Source: Flavobacterium sp. LC2016-23
Lineage (GTDB): Bacteria; Bacteroidota; Bacteroidia; Flavobacteriales; Flavobacteriaceae
DNA: 64,000 nt
Assembly: GCF_009674775.1 (NCBI RefSeq)
Contig: NZ_WKKE01000010.1
Location: 1 to 64,000 of the forward strand
Reading direction: 5' to 3'
In this document: piece after piece, positions 50,932 to 59,473 of the stretch
How the letters are laid out: every line of letters begins with the position of its first letter
Numbering within the stretch: position 1 is the first letter of the stretch
The notes under the pieces: generated by a model
Database searches by the model: none
Told to the model about the DNA's origin: nothing
The model's input: the letters and a program-made list of their open reading frames with translations, nothing else
Translations under genes and position numbers: made by a program

Positions 50932-51639
50932 ATGAAAAGCATTATCATCGCCAGCACCTCTACCCTGCATGGAGGCAGCTATTTAGAATACTTACTACCT
51001 ACGCTACAACAACATTTTACCAACTGCAAAAGCATTTTATTTATTCCATTTGCGAGACCGGGCGGAATCACACACGACGAATACACTGAAAAGGTAGCCA
51101 TCGCATTTGCAACAATCAATATTGCCGTAAAAGGGATTCATGAATTTGAAAATCCTGAAAACGCTATAAAAAATGCGGAAGGTATTTTTACAGGAGGCGG
51201 AAATACTTTTCTGCTGGTCACACAATTGTACCAACAAAACCTCATGCAGTTTCTTTCTGAAACGGTAAAGAACGGAACACCTTATTTAGGAACCAGCGCA
51301 GGAAGCAATATTTGCGGTTTATCGATGCAAACGACCAATGACATGCCTATTGTTTACCCTCCAAGTTTTCAGACTTTGGGATTAATTCCCTTCAATCTAA
51401 ATCCGCACTATTTAGATCCCGAAACACAATCCAAACATATGGGAGAAACACGTGAAACGAGAATTAAAGAATTCCACGCCTTCAATTCCATACCTGTATT
51501 AGGATTACGAGAAGGAAGCTGGCTGGAAGTAAAAGGGAGCAAGATCACTTTAAAAGGAGATCTTTCTGCTCGTTTATTTTTAAAAAATCAAGATCCGAAG
51601 GAACTAATAACTGAAAGTGACCTCAGCAATCTAAACTAA
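50932..51639 (+). CDS. pepE: dipeptidase E (alpha-aspartyl dipeptidase), S51 family, 235 aa
   Basis: Cleaves dipeptides with N-terminal Asp. 'IASTSTLHGGSYLEYLLP' start, 'SILFIPFARPGGITHDEYTE' (about 38-57), 'GIFTGGGNTFLLVTQLYQ' (about 84-101), nucleophile 'YLGTSAGSNICGLSMQTTND' (Ser about 122), 'PFNLNPHYLDPE' (His near 163), 'LGLREGSWLEVKG'. All key residues present. Cytoplasmic. Confidence 0.92.
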   Translation: MKSIIIASTSTLHGGSYLEYLLPTLQQHFTNCKSILFIPFARPGGITHDEYTEKVAIAFATINIAVKGIHEFENPENAIKNAEGIFTGGGNTFLLVTQLYQQNLMQFLSETVKNGTPYLGTSAGSNICGLSMQTTNDMPIVYPPSFQTLGLIPFNLNPHYLDPETQSKHMGETRETRIKEFHAFNSIPVLGLREGSWLEVKGSKITLKGDLSARLFLKNQDPKELITESDLSNLN

Positions 51640-51644
51640 TTTCA

Positions 51645-51722
51645 AACCATATAAGTCATATAAATTCATTTAAGTAAGGCTGACAAAAAAAACTTATAAT
51701 AACTTACATCACTTATATGGTT
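51645..51722. repeat. ACCATATAAGTCAT hairpin repeat
   Basis: Arms AACCATATAAGTCATATAA (51645-51663) and complement AACCATATAAGTGATGTAA (51704-51722), 17 of 19 matching. A second copy lies at 63117-63189. Both lie right after a plus-strand gene, where they could end transcription. Confidence 0.75.
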
Positions 51723-51734
51723 AAAAAAAAAGCA

Positions 51735-51770
51735 AAAAAAAAAATCCCCAAACAATTTGTTTGAGGATTT
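51735..51770 (-). terminator. terminator after first tRNA-Gly
   Basis: AAATCCCCAAAC / GTTTGAGGATTT arms with a long T run in the minus direction. Confidence 0.8.
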
Positions 51771-51775
51771 TGAAG

Positions 51776-51848
<73 letters not shown>

Positions 51849-51920
51849 ATTAACAGGGTGCAAATGTAAACAATTAAATCATTTAAAAAAATAAAAATCA
51901 ATAATTATTTAACTTTGATA

Positions 51921-51951
51921 AAAAAACCGAAACAATTAAGCTTCGGTTTTT
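51921..51951 (-). terminator. terminator between the two tRNA-Gly genes
   Basis: AAAACCGAA / TTCGGTTTT arms with T run in the minus direction, so each tRNA copy has its own end. Confidence 0.75.
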
Positions 51952-51953
51952 AG

Positions 51954-52026
<73 letters not shown>

Positions 52027-52160
52027 ATTACTGGTGCAAATATAAAAAATAAGTTAAGTTCAAAACAAGCTTTTTTTGAAAAAAAATCAATTAAAAATCA
52101 CAATTTTCCATAACCTATTTAAAATTAAAAAGTTATATATTTATTTTATTTCAACAAATC

Positions 52161-52598
52161 ATGAATACCATTAAAGAAATACCATCAAAAGAAACTTATA
52201 TTGTACGCCATCCTGTTTTAAGAAAAGGAAAACCTCTGGAAAGTTGTACCTTCGAAGGAGATGATTTAGAAACCACTCATCATTTTGGCCTGTTTTTTGA
52301 CAATGAGTTAATAGGAATTATTTCGTTATACTCAAAAATCAACACTACCTTTGCCGGGGAAAATCAGGCTCAGATTCGCGGAATGGCAGTTTTGGAGCAA
52401 CATCAGAAAAAAGGAATTGGCGAAGCTCTGGTCAAACATTGCGAAAACTATTGCCTGCAAAAAAATATGGATCTGATTTGGTTTAACGCGAGAACAGCTG
52501 CTGTTGGATTTTACCAGAAAATGAATTACAAAACCGTTGGCGAAGCATTTGATATCAAAGATGTTGGCGAACATTATTTAATGTTTAAAAAATTATAA
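52161..52598 (+). CDS. GNAT-family N-acetyltransferase, 145 aa
   Basis: Compact GNAT protein of the ElaA/YjgM size: 'YIVRHPVLRKGKPLESCTFE' (about 13-32), 'HHFGLFFDNELIGIISLYSK' (about 40-59), acetyl-CoA loop 'IRGMAVLEQHQKKGIGEALV' (Q-x-x-x-G-I-G, about 72-91), 'FNARTAAVGFYQKMNYKTVG' (about 110-129). Substrate unknown. The L,D-transpeptidase gene starts one base after its stop, so the two are co-transcribed. Confidence 0.88.
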   Translation: MNTIKEIPSKETYIVRHPVLRKGKPLESCTFEGDDLETTHHFGLFFDNELIGIISLYSKINTTFAGENQAQIRGMAVLEQHQKKGIGEALVKHCENYCLQKNMDLIWFNARTAAVGFYQKMNYKTVGEAFDIKDVGEHYLMFKKL

Positions 52599-52599
52599 T

Positions 52600-54186
52600 A
52601 TGAAGAAACTTTCTTTTTTATTGGTATTATGCATTCTGATCGGCTGTAAAGACGACAAGTCAAAAGCCGTTCCCGTTCTCAAAAAAAACCAGCCTGCAAT
52701 CATACTCACTGATGAAAGAACAGTTCAAATCGATACTGCAAAAATTAATGCTTTTAAAAGCGAAACACTCAAACAATTTTACAATTCTTCTGACAATAAA
52801 ACGGTCTGGGGAAATCTTAAAAAAAGAACCTACATTCTTTCCTTGTTAAAAAAATCAGACGAATTAGGCTTAAATCCAGGCGATTACAAAATAGAAAAAC
52901 TGCAAAAACTGGAGAAAAGATTAAGTTCCCTGAGTGATTCTGACTTAGCCACGTATGACATACTACTTACTTATAATTTTGAATTGTACCTGACCCATTT
53001 GTACAAAGGAAAATTAGACCCGAAGAAGTTATATGGCAATTGGGATCTGGCAGAGAAACCTTTTGATGTAAACAATGCACTGATAAAAGCGTTCAACAAA
53101 AACAAACTGGACAGTATTGTGGACAATTTACAATCTAAATCAGATACATACAAACAATTATTGAAGGCCCTTCAGATCATTAATACTTTTCCGGATGACA
53201 ATATCGCAAAGATAGAATCTACTGAAAAAATAACACTGCATGACACCAATCCTGCTTTAGTAAATATCAAAAAAAGACTTTTATTCTGGAAAGATATGTC
53301 CGGAAGAAGGGACAGCCTGACCAAAATTTACGATCAAAAAACTTTTGAGGCGATCAAAAAATTTCAGGAAAGACACGGTCTGGCGGCTGATGGCGTGATC
53401 GGAGCGGGAACAATACGTGCTTTAAACTTTTCCAAAACCAAAAGAAAAGAACAGATTATTGCCAATTTGGAACGCTGGAGATGGTATAATAATGAATTTG
53501 CCGAAAACTATTTTATAATCAATATTCCGGACTACAGCTTAAATGTTGTTGAAAATAAAGACACTACTCTGGTACGAAATGTAGTAGTAGGAACCAGTAA
53601 GAGAAGAACGCCCGTTATAACCTCTAAGCTCAAAACAGTCGTTTTTAACCCTACCTGGACCGTTCCCCCTACAATCCTGAAAGAAGATGTTGTACCGGCC
53701 ATGAAACGCAACAGAAACTATCTGACTAAAAAGAACATTACTATTTATGACAGCTCAGGAAATGTAGTAGAACCTGCTGCCTGGAACGAAAAAAATCCCG
53801 GCAAATACCGTTATGTACAAAGTCCCGGTTATAACAATTCGTTAGGATTGATGAAAATATTATTCCCAAACCATCACAGTGTATACCTGCATGATACCAA
53901 TCATCGTAATTATTTTGAAAGAAATAATCGTTCTATGAGTTCCGGTTGTGTGCGTGTCGAAAATCCGTTAGAACTTGCACAGCATATTTTGGATGAAGAA
54001 GGAAATTGGCCTCAGGACAGAATTGATACTATTATCGCTTCTAAAAAAACAATGAGTTTCAAAATCAAAAAAAAATACGCTTTATATCAATGGTACTGGA
54101 CCGCATGGAGCAAAAAAAATCAGCTCATTTTCAGAGCTGATATTTATAATTTAGATTCGGATTTGTATGCTAAACTAAGAAATTAG
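52600..54186 (+). CDS. L,D-transpeptidase with peptidoglycan-binding domain (YcbB/LdtD-like), lipoprotein, 528 aa
   Basis: Makes 3-3 crosslinks or attaches proteins to peptidoglycan. Lipobox LIGC (Cys16). Scaffold domain (about 60-220), peptidoglycan-binding 'TFEAIKKFQERHGLAADGVI' (about 248-267), then the YkuD catalytic domain (about 300-470) with 'VYLHDTNHRNYFERNNRSMS' and 'SGCVRVENPLELA', i.e. the HxxN...SxGCxR signature with nucleophile Cys. Periplasmic, membrane-anchored. Its 3' end overlaps the end of another transpeptidase gene on the opposite strand by 12 bases. Confidence 0.93.
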   Translation: MKKLSFLLVLCILIGCKDDKSKAVPVLKKNQPAIILTDERTVQIDTAKINAFKSETLKQFYNSSDNKTVWGNLKKRTYILSLLKKSDELGLNPGDYKIEKLQKLEKRLSSLSDSDLATYDILLTYNFELYLTHLYKGKLDPKKLYGNWDLAEKPFDVNNALIKAFNKNKLDSIVDNLQSKSDTYKQLLKALQIINTFPDDNIAKIESTEKITLHDTNPALVNIKKRLLFWKDMSGRRDSLTKIYDQKTFEAIKKFQERHGLAADGVIGAGTIRALNFSKTKRKEQIIANLERWRWYNNEFAENYFIINIPDYSLNVVENKDTTLVRNVVVGTSKRRTPVITSKLKTVVFNPTWTVPPTILKEDVVPAMKRNRNYLTKKNITIYDSSGNVVEPAAWNEKNPGKYRYVQSPGYNNSLGLMKILFPNHHSVYLHDTNHRNYFERNNRSMSSGCVRVENPLELAQHILDEEGNWPQDRIDTIIASKKTMSFKIKKKYALYQWYWTAWSKKNQLIFRADIYNLDSDLYAKLRN

Positions 54187-54897
54187 CTTTTCTTCCATCG
54201 CAAAACTCCTTGACGGATGGTAGATATACAAACACGATTTATTTTTGATCACTTCAATGATTTTTGCAGTCAATTCAACCGGAAGAGCAGGACATCCCTG
54301 ACTTCTTCCTAATCTTTTATTATTATTGATAAAAGATTCCGACACATAATCAGCACCATGCACAACAACACCTCTTTCGCGGGCATTGTCATTAACACCT
54401 CGTTCCAGACCATCTAAACGCAATGATGCTCCGTGTTTTCCATTGTAAATCTCACCTGTGGCATAAAACCCTAAGCTGCTTTTAAAAGAGGAATTTGAAT
54501 TCGAAAATGTTGATGCATATTCTTCTCCTGTATTCCTGCCATGCGCAACCAGAGACTGAAACAAAATTGTATTCGTAGTCAGATCAATCACCCAAAGACG
54601 TTTGATGTTTGATGATAAACTAAAATCAATTAAAGTTAAAATATCTTTTTGAACAAGACCCCTTTCTTTCAATAAGTAAAAACCTTTTAAAGCTTCAGAG
54701 AAAGTCCTAAGTTCCGGTAACGAATAATTGTTGGTTTTTAAAGTGCTGTACACACTCTCAATTTTAGTATCAATTGTCAGTTTTTCAACCTTCGCAATAC
54801 TTTTTGCAGTTACCTTTTTTAAATCGATTGTGTTTTTTGAATCTTTACCAAAAGACAATAGTAAAAACACCATTAATGGATAAATTTTGTAAATCAT
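54175..54897 (-). CDS. murein L,D-transpeptidase catalytic-domain protein, 240 aa
   Basis: Signal peptide to about residue 17. YkuD-like fold of the separate 'murein L,D-transpeptidase catalytic domain' family: 'LWVIDLTTNTILFQSLVAHG' (about 95-114), 'GFYATGEIYNGKHGASLRLD' (about 140-159), 'VVHGADYVSESFINNNKRLG' (about 174-193) and active site 'RSQGCPALPVELTAKII' with Cys near 197. Short compared with the neighbour and lacking a peptidoglycan-binding domain. Convergent with it. Confidence 0.9.
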   Translation of the reverse strand: MIYKIYPLMVFLLLSFGKDSKNTIDLKKVTAKSIAKVEKLTIDTKIESVYSTLKTNNYSLPELRTFSEALKGFYLLKERGLVQKDILTLIDFSLSSNIKRLWVIDLTTNTILFQSLVAHGRNTGEEYASTFSNSNSSFKSSLGFYATGEIYNGKHGASLRLDGLERGVNDNARERGVVVHGADYVSESFINNNKRLGRSQGCPALPVELTAKIIEVIKNKSCLYIYHPSRSFAMEEKLIS

Positions 54898-54933
54898 TGA
54901 ATTCCTTTAGGTTAATAAAAAATTTGGGCAAGA

Positions 54934-54964
54934 CAAAAATAGACAAAAAATGCAGGGGACAAAA
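54934..54964 (-). promoter_or_regulatory. promoter of the 54175-54897 transpeptidase gene
   Basis: On the complement TTTTG (54964-54960) and TATTTTTG (54941-54934), 18 bp apart, about 37 bp upstream of the ATG. Confidence 0.55.
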
Positions 54965-55118
54965 TAAAACTCTGTTAATCAATGCAGTTTTGTTTAAACT
55001 TTAACAATTCTGAAACAAAAAATTAGCAAAAAAGCGGAAAAACGTTATTTTTACCAAATATTTACTTACAAAATGAAAAATCGGGATTTTAATTCTATAA
55101 CATTTTCTGAAAATAGTA

Positions 55119-55126
55119 TAAATTTG
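55119..55126 (+). promoter_or_regulatory. -7 box (TAAATTTG) for the DUF5916 gene
   Basis: Exact TAnnTTTG, 100 bp upstream of the ATG at 55227, implying a leader of about 95 bases. Confidence 0.45.
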
Positions 55127-55162
55127 TTTCCTCATAATACTCTAGATTAAAGTGTAACAATT

Positions 55163-55219
55163 ATGAAAAAAGAGTGTCTATTAGTCCGGCAATCAGTTAT
55201 TCTAAAAATTACGTTTTAA
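55163..55219 (+). CDS. possible leader ORF, 18 aa
   Basis: ATG at 55163 to TAA at 55219, peptide MKKECLLVRQSVILKITF, ending 7 bases before the DUF5916 gene start and inside its presumed leader. It may be chance; no Shine-Dalgarno is seen. Confidence 0.2.
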   Translation: MKKECLLVRQSVILKITF

Positions 55220-55226
55220 AAACCAC

Positions 55227-57653
55227 ATGAAAAAATTAGTATTTCTTACTCTCTTTCTTTTCTCATTGCATTCTTACAGTCAAAAGAAAACTTTGCAGGC
55301 ACAGCAAATTTTGCAAAGCATTTCCATAGATGGAAAATTAGAGGAGCCGGAATGGATAAATGCAGCTACAGCTACCGATTTTGTCATGTTTGAGCCTGAT
55401 AACGGAAAACCTATTCCTGAGGGAAGAAAAACAGAAATCAAAGTTTTATACAATAATGACGCCCTTTATATTGGTGCGGTTATGTACGACGATGAGCCCA
55501 ATAAAATCTTAAAGGAAATTTCACAAAGAGATAATTTCGGAACGGCCGATATTTTTGGTGTTTTTATAAACGGCTTTAATGACGGTCAGCAAAATTTCGA
55601 GTTTTTTGTATCTGCTGCTGATGTGCAGGGGGATTGTATCATGACAGATGCCAACGGTGAAGATTATTCCTGGGATGCCATCTGGATCAGTAAAGCAGTA
55701 CTTACAGACAAAGGATGGACGGTAGAAATGAAGATTCCATATGCTGCTTTGCGATTTTCGGAAGAAAACAAACAAACCTGGGGAATTAATTTTTTCAGGG
55801 AAATAAAAAGAGAGCGAAAAAAATATACCTGGAACTTAATTGACACCAAAATTGGCACTTTTACACAACAAAATGGTAATCTGGAAGGAATTGAAAACAT
55901 CAAACCTCCTACCCGATTGTTTCTTATGCCTTATGCTTCTTATTATCTGAACGCTTCTGATGGCCAGAAAACGTACGGTACTATGAAAGGCGGAATGGAT
56001 ATCAAATACGGGATTAACGATGCCTTTACGCTTGATGCCATTCTGATTCCTGATTTTGGACAGGCAAAATACGATGATCAGATTTTGAATCTGGGTCCGT
56101 TTGAACAACAATTCAACGAAAACAGAGCCTTTTTTACGGAGGGAACCGACCTCTTTAACAAGGGAGGGCTGTTTTACTCGAGAAGGATTGGCGGCAAACC
56201 TTCTGTTGAACCGGATTTAAAGAAGAATGAAGAGGTAATTGAAAATCCGCAAACTGTAAATCTTATTAATGCTTTAAAAGTTTCCGGACGAACCAAAAAA
56301 GGACTTGGAGTCGGGATTTTAAATGCCGTAACAGAAAAAACGTTTGCCACAATAAAGGATACGATCACCGGAGAAACCAGAAAAGAGATTGTAGAGCCTT
56401 TAATGAACTATAATGTTTTGGTACTTGACCAGCGCTTTCGTAAAAACTCATCAGTTACCTTTATCAATACGAATGTGACGCGAAATGCTCATTTCAGGGA
56501 TTCTAATGTGTCCGGTTTGGCCTGGGACTTAAACACAAAAGCAAACACTTATAATTTATCCGGAAACATCAAGTACAGCACTATCAATGACACTGAAGAT
56601 ACAAAAGGACTTTACACCACAATTGGCTTCGCCGAAACCAGCGGAAAATACCGCTATAGCGTAGGTACCGATTTTGTTACGAAAAATTTTGACCCCAATG
56701 ATCTTGGAATTAATTTCTATACTAATTATTATAACTTTTACGGAAATGCCAATTACAGAATCCTAAACCCTACAAAGCTTTTCAATAGCTTTAAACTCAA
56801 TTATAATATGTATGCTGAGTTTAATAAAGAGTCCGGAAAAGTTCAGGAAAGCGATATAAATGTCAATCTTAACCTGACAACGGTTAAAAACAATTATTAT
56901 GGAACCGGGATAACCGTTTACACAGAGGGAAATGATTATTACGAACCAAGGGCAGATAACCGGTATGTCATTGTTCCGGGAAGAATAGAAACATGGGGAA
57001 GTATTTCGACCAATTACAATCATAAATTTGCACTCGATTTAAATCCTTCCATCACCTTTTTTGATGAAAGCGAACGAATGAATTATGGTTTTGATATTGG
57101 TCCCAGATATCGTTTTAGCGACAAGCTTCTCTTAACCTATACCTTTAGCTTCTTCAGAAAAAATAACAACAAAGGATACATTGACAGTTTTGACAACGAC
57201 GACAATGAAAACACACCGAAAGATATTGTTTTTGCCAACAGAAATGTCATTACCTATTCGAACATATTGGGCGGAAAATATGCTTTAAACAGTGCCATGA
57301 CTCTTAATCTGTCCGTTCGCCAATATTGGTCATACGCAGAGAACAAAGACATTCTGCAATTGGAGTCTGACGGAACTTTAACACCTTATCCGGTATACAC
57401 CACCAATAAGAATTCCAGTTTTTATTCCTGGAATACCGATTTATCGTATTCCTGGTGGTTTGCTCCGGGAAGCCAGCTTTCGGTTCTGTATCGAAATAAT
57501 GCTTCTAATTTTGAACGTGTTATTGATAAGGAATTCAAATCCAGTGTTACCAATTTACTGAATAATGATACGTTAAAACACATTTTTTCTGTAAGTGTCA
57601 AATATTTTATTGACTATAATGCCGTCAAAAATAAGATTAGAAACAGAGCTTAG
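55227..57653 (+). CDS. DUF5916 protein with N-terminal CBM9-like domain, outer membrane, 808 aa
   Basis: Signal peptide to about residue 18 (LHSYSQ). Residues about 28-215 are a carbohydrate-binding family 9-like sandwich ('SISIDGKLEEPEWINA', 'LYIGAVMYDDEPNKI', 'GWTVEMKIPYAALRF'). The remaining 590 residues (DUF5916) look like a large outer-membrane beta-barrel, with 'FGQAKYDDQILNLGPFEQQF' then 'ENRAFFTEGTDLFN' at about 285-318 and alternating aromatic strands to the end. The pairing is common in Bacteroidota. A role in binding or uptake of a polymer is inferred. Confidence 0.87.
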   Translation: MKKLVFLTLFLFSLHSYSQKKTLQAQQILQSISIDGKLEEPEWINAATATDFVMFEPDNGKPIPEGRKTEIKVLYNNDALYIGAVMYDDEPNKILKEISQRDNFGTADIFGVFINGFNDGQQNFEFFVSAADVQGDCIMTDANGEDYSWDAIWISKAVLTDKGWTVEMKIPYAALRFSEENKQTWGINFFREIKRERKKYTWNLIDTKIGTFTQQNGNLEGIENIKPPTRLFLMPYASYYLNASDGQKTYGTMKGGMDIKYGINDAFTLDAILIPDFGQAKYDDQILNLGPFEQQFNENRAFFTEGTDLFNKGGLFYSRRIGGKPSVEPDLKKNEEVIENPQTVNLINALKVSGRTKKGLGVGILNAVTEKTFATIKDTITGETRKEIVEPLMNYNVLVLDQRFRKNSSVTFINTNVTRNAHFRDSNVSGLAWDLNTKANTYNLSGNIKYSTINDTEDTKGLYTTIGFAETSGKYRYSVGTDFVTKNFDPNDLGINFYTNYYNFYGNANYRILNPTKLFNSFKLNYNMYAEFNKESGKVQESDINVNLNLTTVKNNYYGTGITVYTEGNDYYEPRADNRYVIVPGRIETWGSISTNYNHKFALDLNPSITFFDESERMNYGFDIGPRYRFSDKLLLTYTFSFFRKNNNKGYIDSFDNDDNENTPKDIVFANRNVITYSNILGGKYALNSAMTLNLSVRQYWSYAENKDILQLESDGTLTPYPVYTTNKNSSFYSWNTDLSYSWWFAPGSQLSVLYRNNASNFERVIDKEFKSSVTNLLNNDTLKHIFSVSVKYFIDYNAVKNKIRNRA

Positions 57654-57769
57654 TCTGAATTAATTTTAAAAAATAAAGACTTCTATAATTAAATTAGTAT
57701 TTTTAAATACAGTTCATTTTATAAAACACAATTGTAACCTGCGCTTACCGCTGCATTTTATAAATGGTT

Positions 57770-57777
57770 TATCTTTG
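57770..57777 (+). promoter_or_regulatory. -7 box (TATCTTTG) for gpmI
   Basis: Exact TAnnTTTG, 17 bp before the ATG at 57795. Confidence 0.5.
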
Positions 57778-57794
57778 TAGAAAACAAAAAAATA

Positions 57795-59312
57795 ATGAAC
57801 AAGAAAGTAATCCTTATGATTTTAGACGGTTGGGGAAAATCTCCTGACCCTAAAGTATCTGCAATAGACAATGCAAATGTTCCTTTTATAAACAGTCTTT
57901 ACCGAAATTATCCCAGTGCCCAACTTAGAACTGATGGCTTAAACGTTGGTTTACCTGAAGGACAAATGGGAAATAGCGAAGTAGGCCACATGAATCTTGG
58001 AGCAGGAAGAATTGTATACCAGGATTTAGCCAAAATAAATTTAGCGGTAGCACACCAGACTCTTGCTAAAGAGCAGGTTCTTGTTGATGCTTTTACCTAC
58101 GCTAAGGAAAACAATAAAAAAGTACATTTTTTAGGATTAGTTTCTGATGGAGGAGTTCACTCCCACACATCTCACCTACGCGGCTTAATTGACGCTTCGC
58201 AGGAATATGGCTTACAAAATGTTTTTGTTCATGCTTTTACAGATGGTCGTGATGTTGACCCGAAATCGGGAGCAAAATACATTCATGATTTAGAAGATTA
58301 TATTAAAGATACTCCGGTAAAAATTGCTTCGATCATTGGACGTTATTATTCAATGGATCGTGACAAGCGTTGGGAACGTGTAAAACTAGCCTATGATTTG
58401 CTGGTAAATGCAAAAGGAACTCCGTCTCACAATGCGGTTGCAAGCATTTTGAACAGTTATGCCAATCATGTAACAGACGAATTCATTGAACCAATCGTAA
58501 TGGTTGATGAGCAGGAACAACCCCTGGCAACTATTGTTGAAGGTGATGTTGTCATTTTCTTCAATTTCAGAACAGACAGAGGACGCGAACTTACCGAAGC
58601 TTTATCGCAACAAGACTTTCACGAGCAAAACATGCACAAAATAAACTTGTACTATGTTACGCTTACCAACTACGATGAAACGTATCAAAACGTAAAAGTC
58701 GTTTACAATAAAGATAACATCACCGAAACACTGGGTGAAGTTTTAGAAAAAGCGGGTAAAAAACAGATTCGTATTGCTGAAACAGAAAAATACCCACACG
58801 TAACATTTTTCTTTTCGGGAGGAAGAGAAACTCCTTTTGAAGGCGAATCAAGAATTTTAAGAAACTCTCCAAAAGTAGCCACTTACGATTTACAGCCTGA
58901 GATGAGTGCTTTCGAATTAAAAGACGCGCTTGTTCCTGAATTAAATAAAGGTGAGGTTGATTTTGTCTGCCTGAATTTTGCTAACGGTGACATGGTGGGC
59001 CATACCGGAATCATGAGCGCTGCTATCAAGGCCTGTGAAGCGGTTGATGCCTGTGTAAAAGGAGTTATCGAAGCTGCTTTGGCCAATGATTATACCACAA
59101 TCGTTATTGCCGATCACGGAAATTGCGAAACCATGATTAATCCTGACGGAAGCCCAAATACAGCACACACCACCAATCCGGTGCCTATTATCTTGGTTGA
59201 CAAACAACTGAAAAATATCAACGATGGTGTTTTAGGAGATATCGCTCCGACTATTTTAGAATTAATGGGCATTCAGCAGCCGGCTGCCATGACTTGTCAT
59301 TCGCTATTGTAA
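57795..59312 (+). CDS. gpmI: 2,3-bisphosphoglycerate-independent phosphoglycerate mutase GpmI, 505 aa
   Basis: Interconverts 3- and 2-phosphoglycerate in glycolysis/gluconeogenesis using two Mn ions. 'VILMILDGWGKSPDP' (Asp about 11), nucleophile Ser in 'GQMGNSEVGHMNLGAGRIVY' (about 57-76), 'GLVSDGGVHSHTSHL' (about 115-129), 'FVHAFTDGRDVDPKSG' (about 143-158), 'CLNFANGDMVGHTG' (about 393-406), 'VIADHGNCETM' (about 436-446). All metal ligands present; length typical. Own promoter and terminator. Confidence 0.97.
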   Translation: MNKKVILMILDGWGKSPDPKVSAIDNANVPFINSLYRNYPSAQLRTDGLNVGLPEGQMGNSEVGHMNLGAGRIVYQDLAKINLAVAHQTLAKEQVLVDAFTYAKENNKKVHFLGLVSDGGVHSHTSHLRGLIDASQEYGLQNVFVHAFTDGRDVDPKSGAKYIHDLEDYIKDTPVKIASIIGRYYSMDRDKRWERVKLAYDLLVNAKGTPSHNAVASILNSYANHVTDEFIEPIVMVDEQEQPLATIVEGDVVIFFNFRTDRGRELTEALSQQDFHEQNMHKINLYYVTLTNYDETYQNVKVVYNKDNITETLGEVLEKAGKKQIRIAETEKYPHVTFFFSGGRETPFEGESRILRNSPKVATYDLQPEMSAFELKDALVPELNKGEVDFVCLNFANGDMVGHTGIMSAAIKACEAVDACVKGVIEAALANDYTTIVIADHGNCETMINPDGSPNTAHTTNPVPIILVDKQLKNINDGVLGDIAPTILELMGIQQPAAMTCHSLL

Positions 59313-59330
59313 AAAACACTTTTTGAAGCA

Positions 59331-59369
59331 TAAAAAAAGAGACAGATTTTAGAATTTGTCTCTTTTTTG
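59331..59369 (+). terminator. rho-independent terminator of gpmI
   Basis: AAAAAAGAGACAGATT and AATTTGTCTCTTTTTT arms with T tail, about 20 bases after the stop. Confidence 0.88.
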
Positions 59370-59388
59370 TTTCTATGATTCCGTTATG

Positions 59389-59453
59389 TAACCCTGAGGA
59401 AAGTCGACGGCTTCTAACGCAGAAAGGGCTTCGACTTCGCTCAGCCGGACATT
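59389..59453. repeat. CTTCGACTTCGCTCAG-type hairpin repeat
   Basis: CCTGAGGAAAGTCGACGGCTT pairs imperfectly with GGGCTTCGACTTCGCTCAG across about 15 bases. Same family as 28477-28502 and 9841-9930. Lies between convergent gpmI and the DUF445 gene. Confidence 0.65.
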
Positions 59454-59473
59454 CGTGTCTTGAAATAAAGGTA

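Larger units (their letters stand above)
54898..55226. other. divergent spacer between the transpeptidase and DUF5916 genes
   Basis: A/T-rich. Holds the minus promoter (54934-54964), a plus -7 box (55119-55126) and a possible short leader frame (55163-55219). No other structure noticed. Confidence 0.4.
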
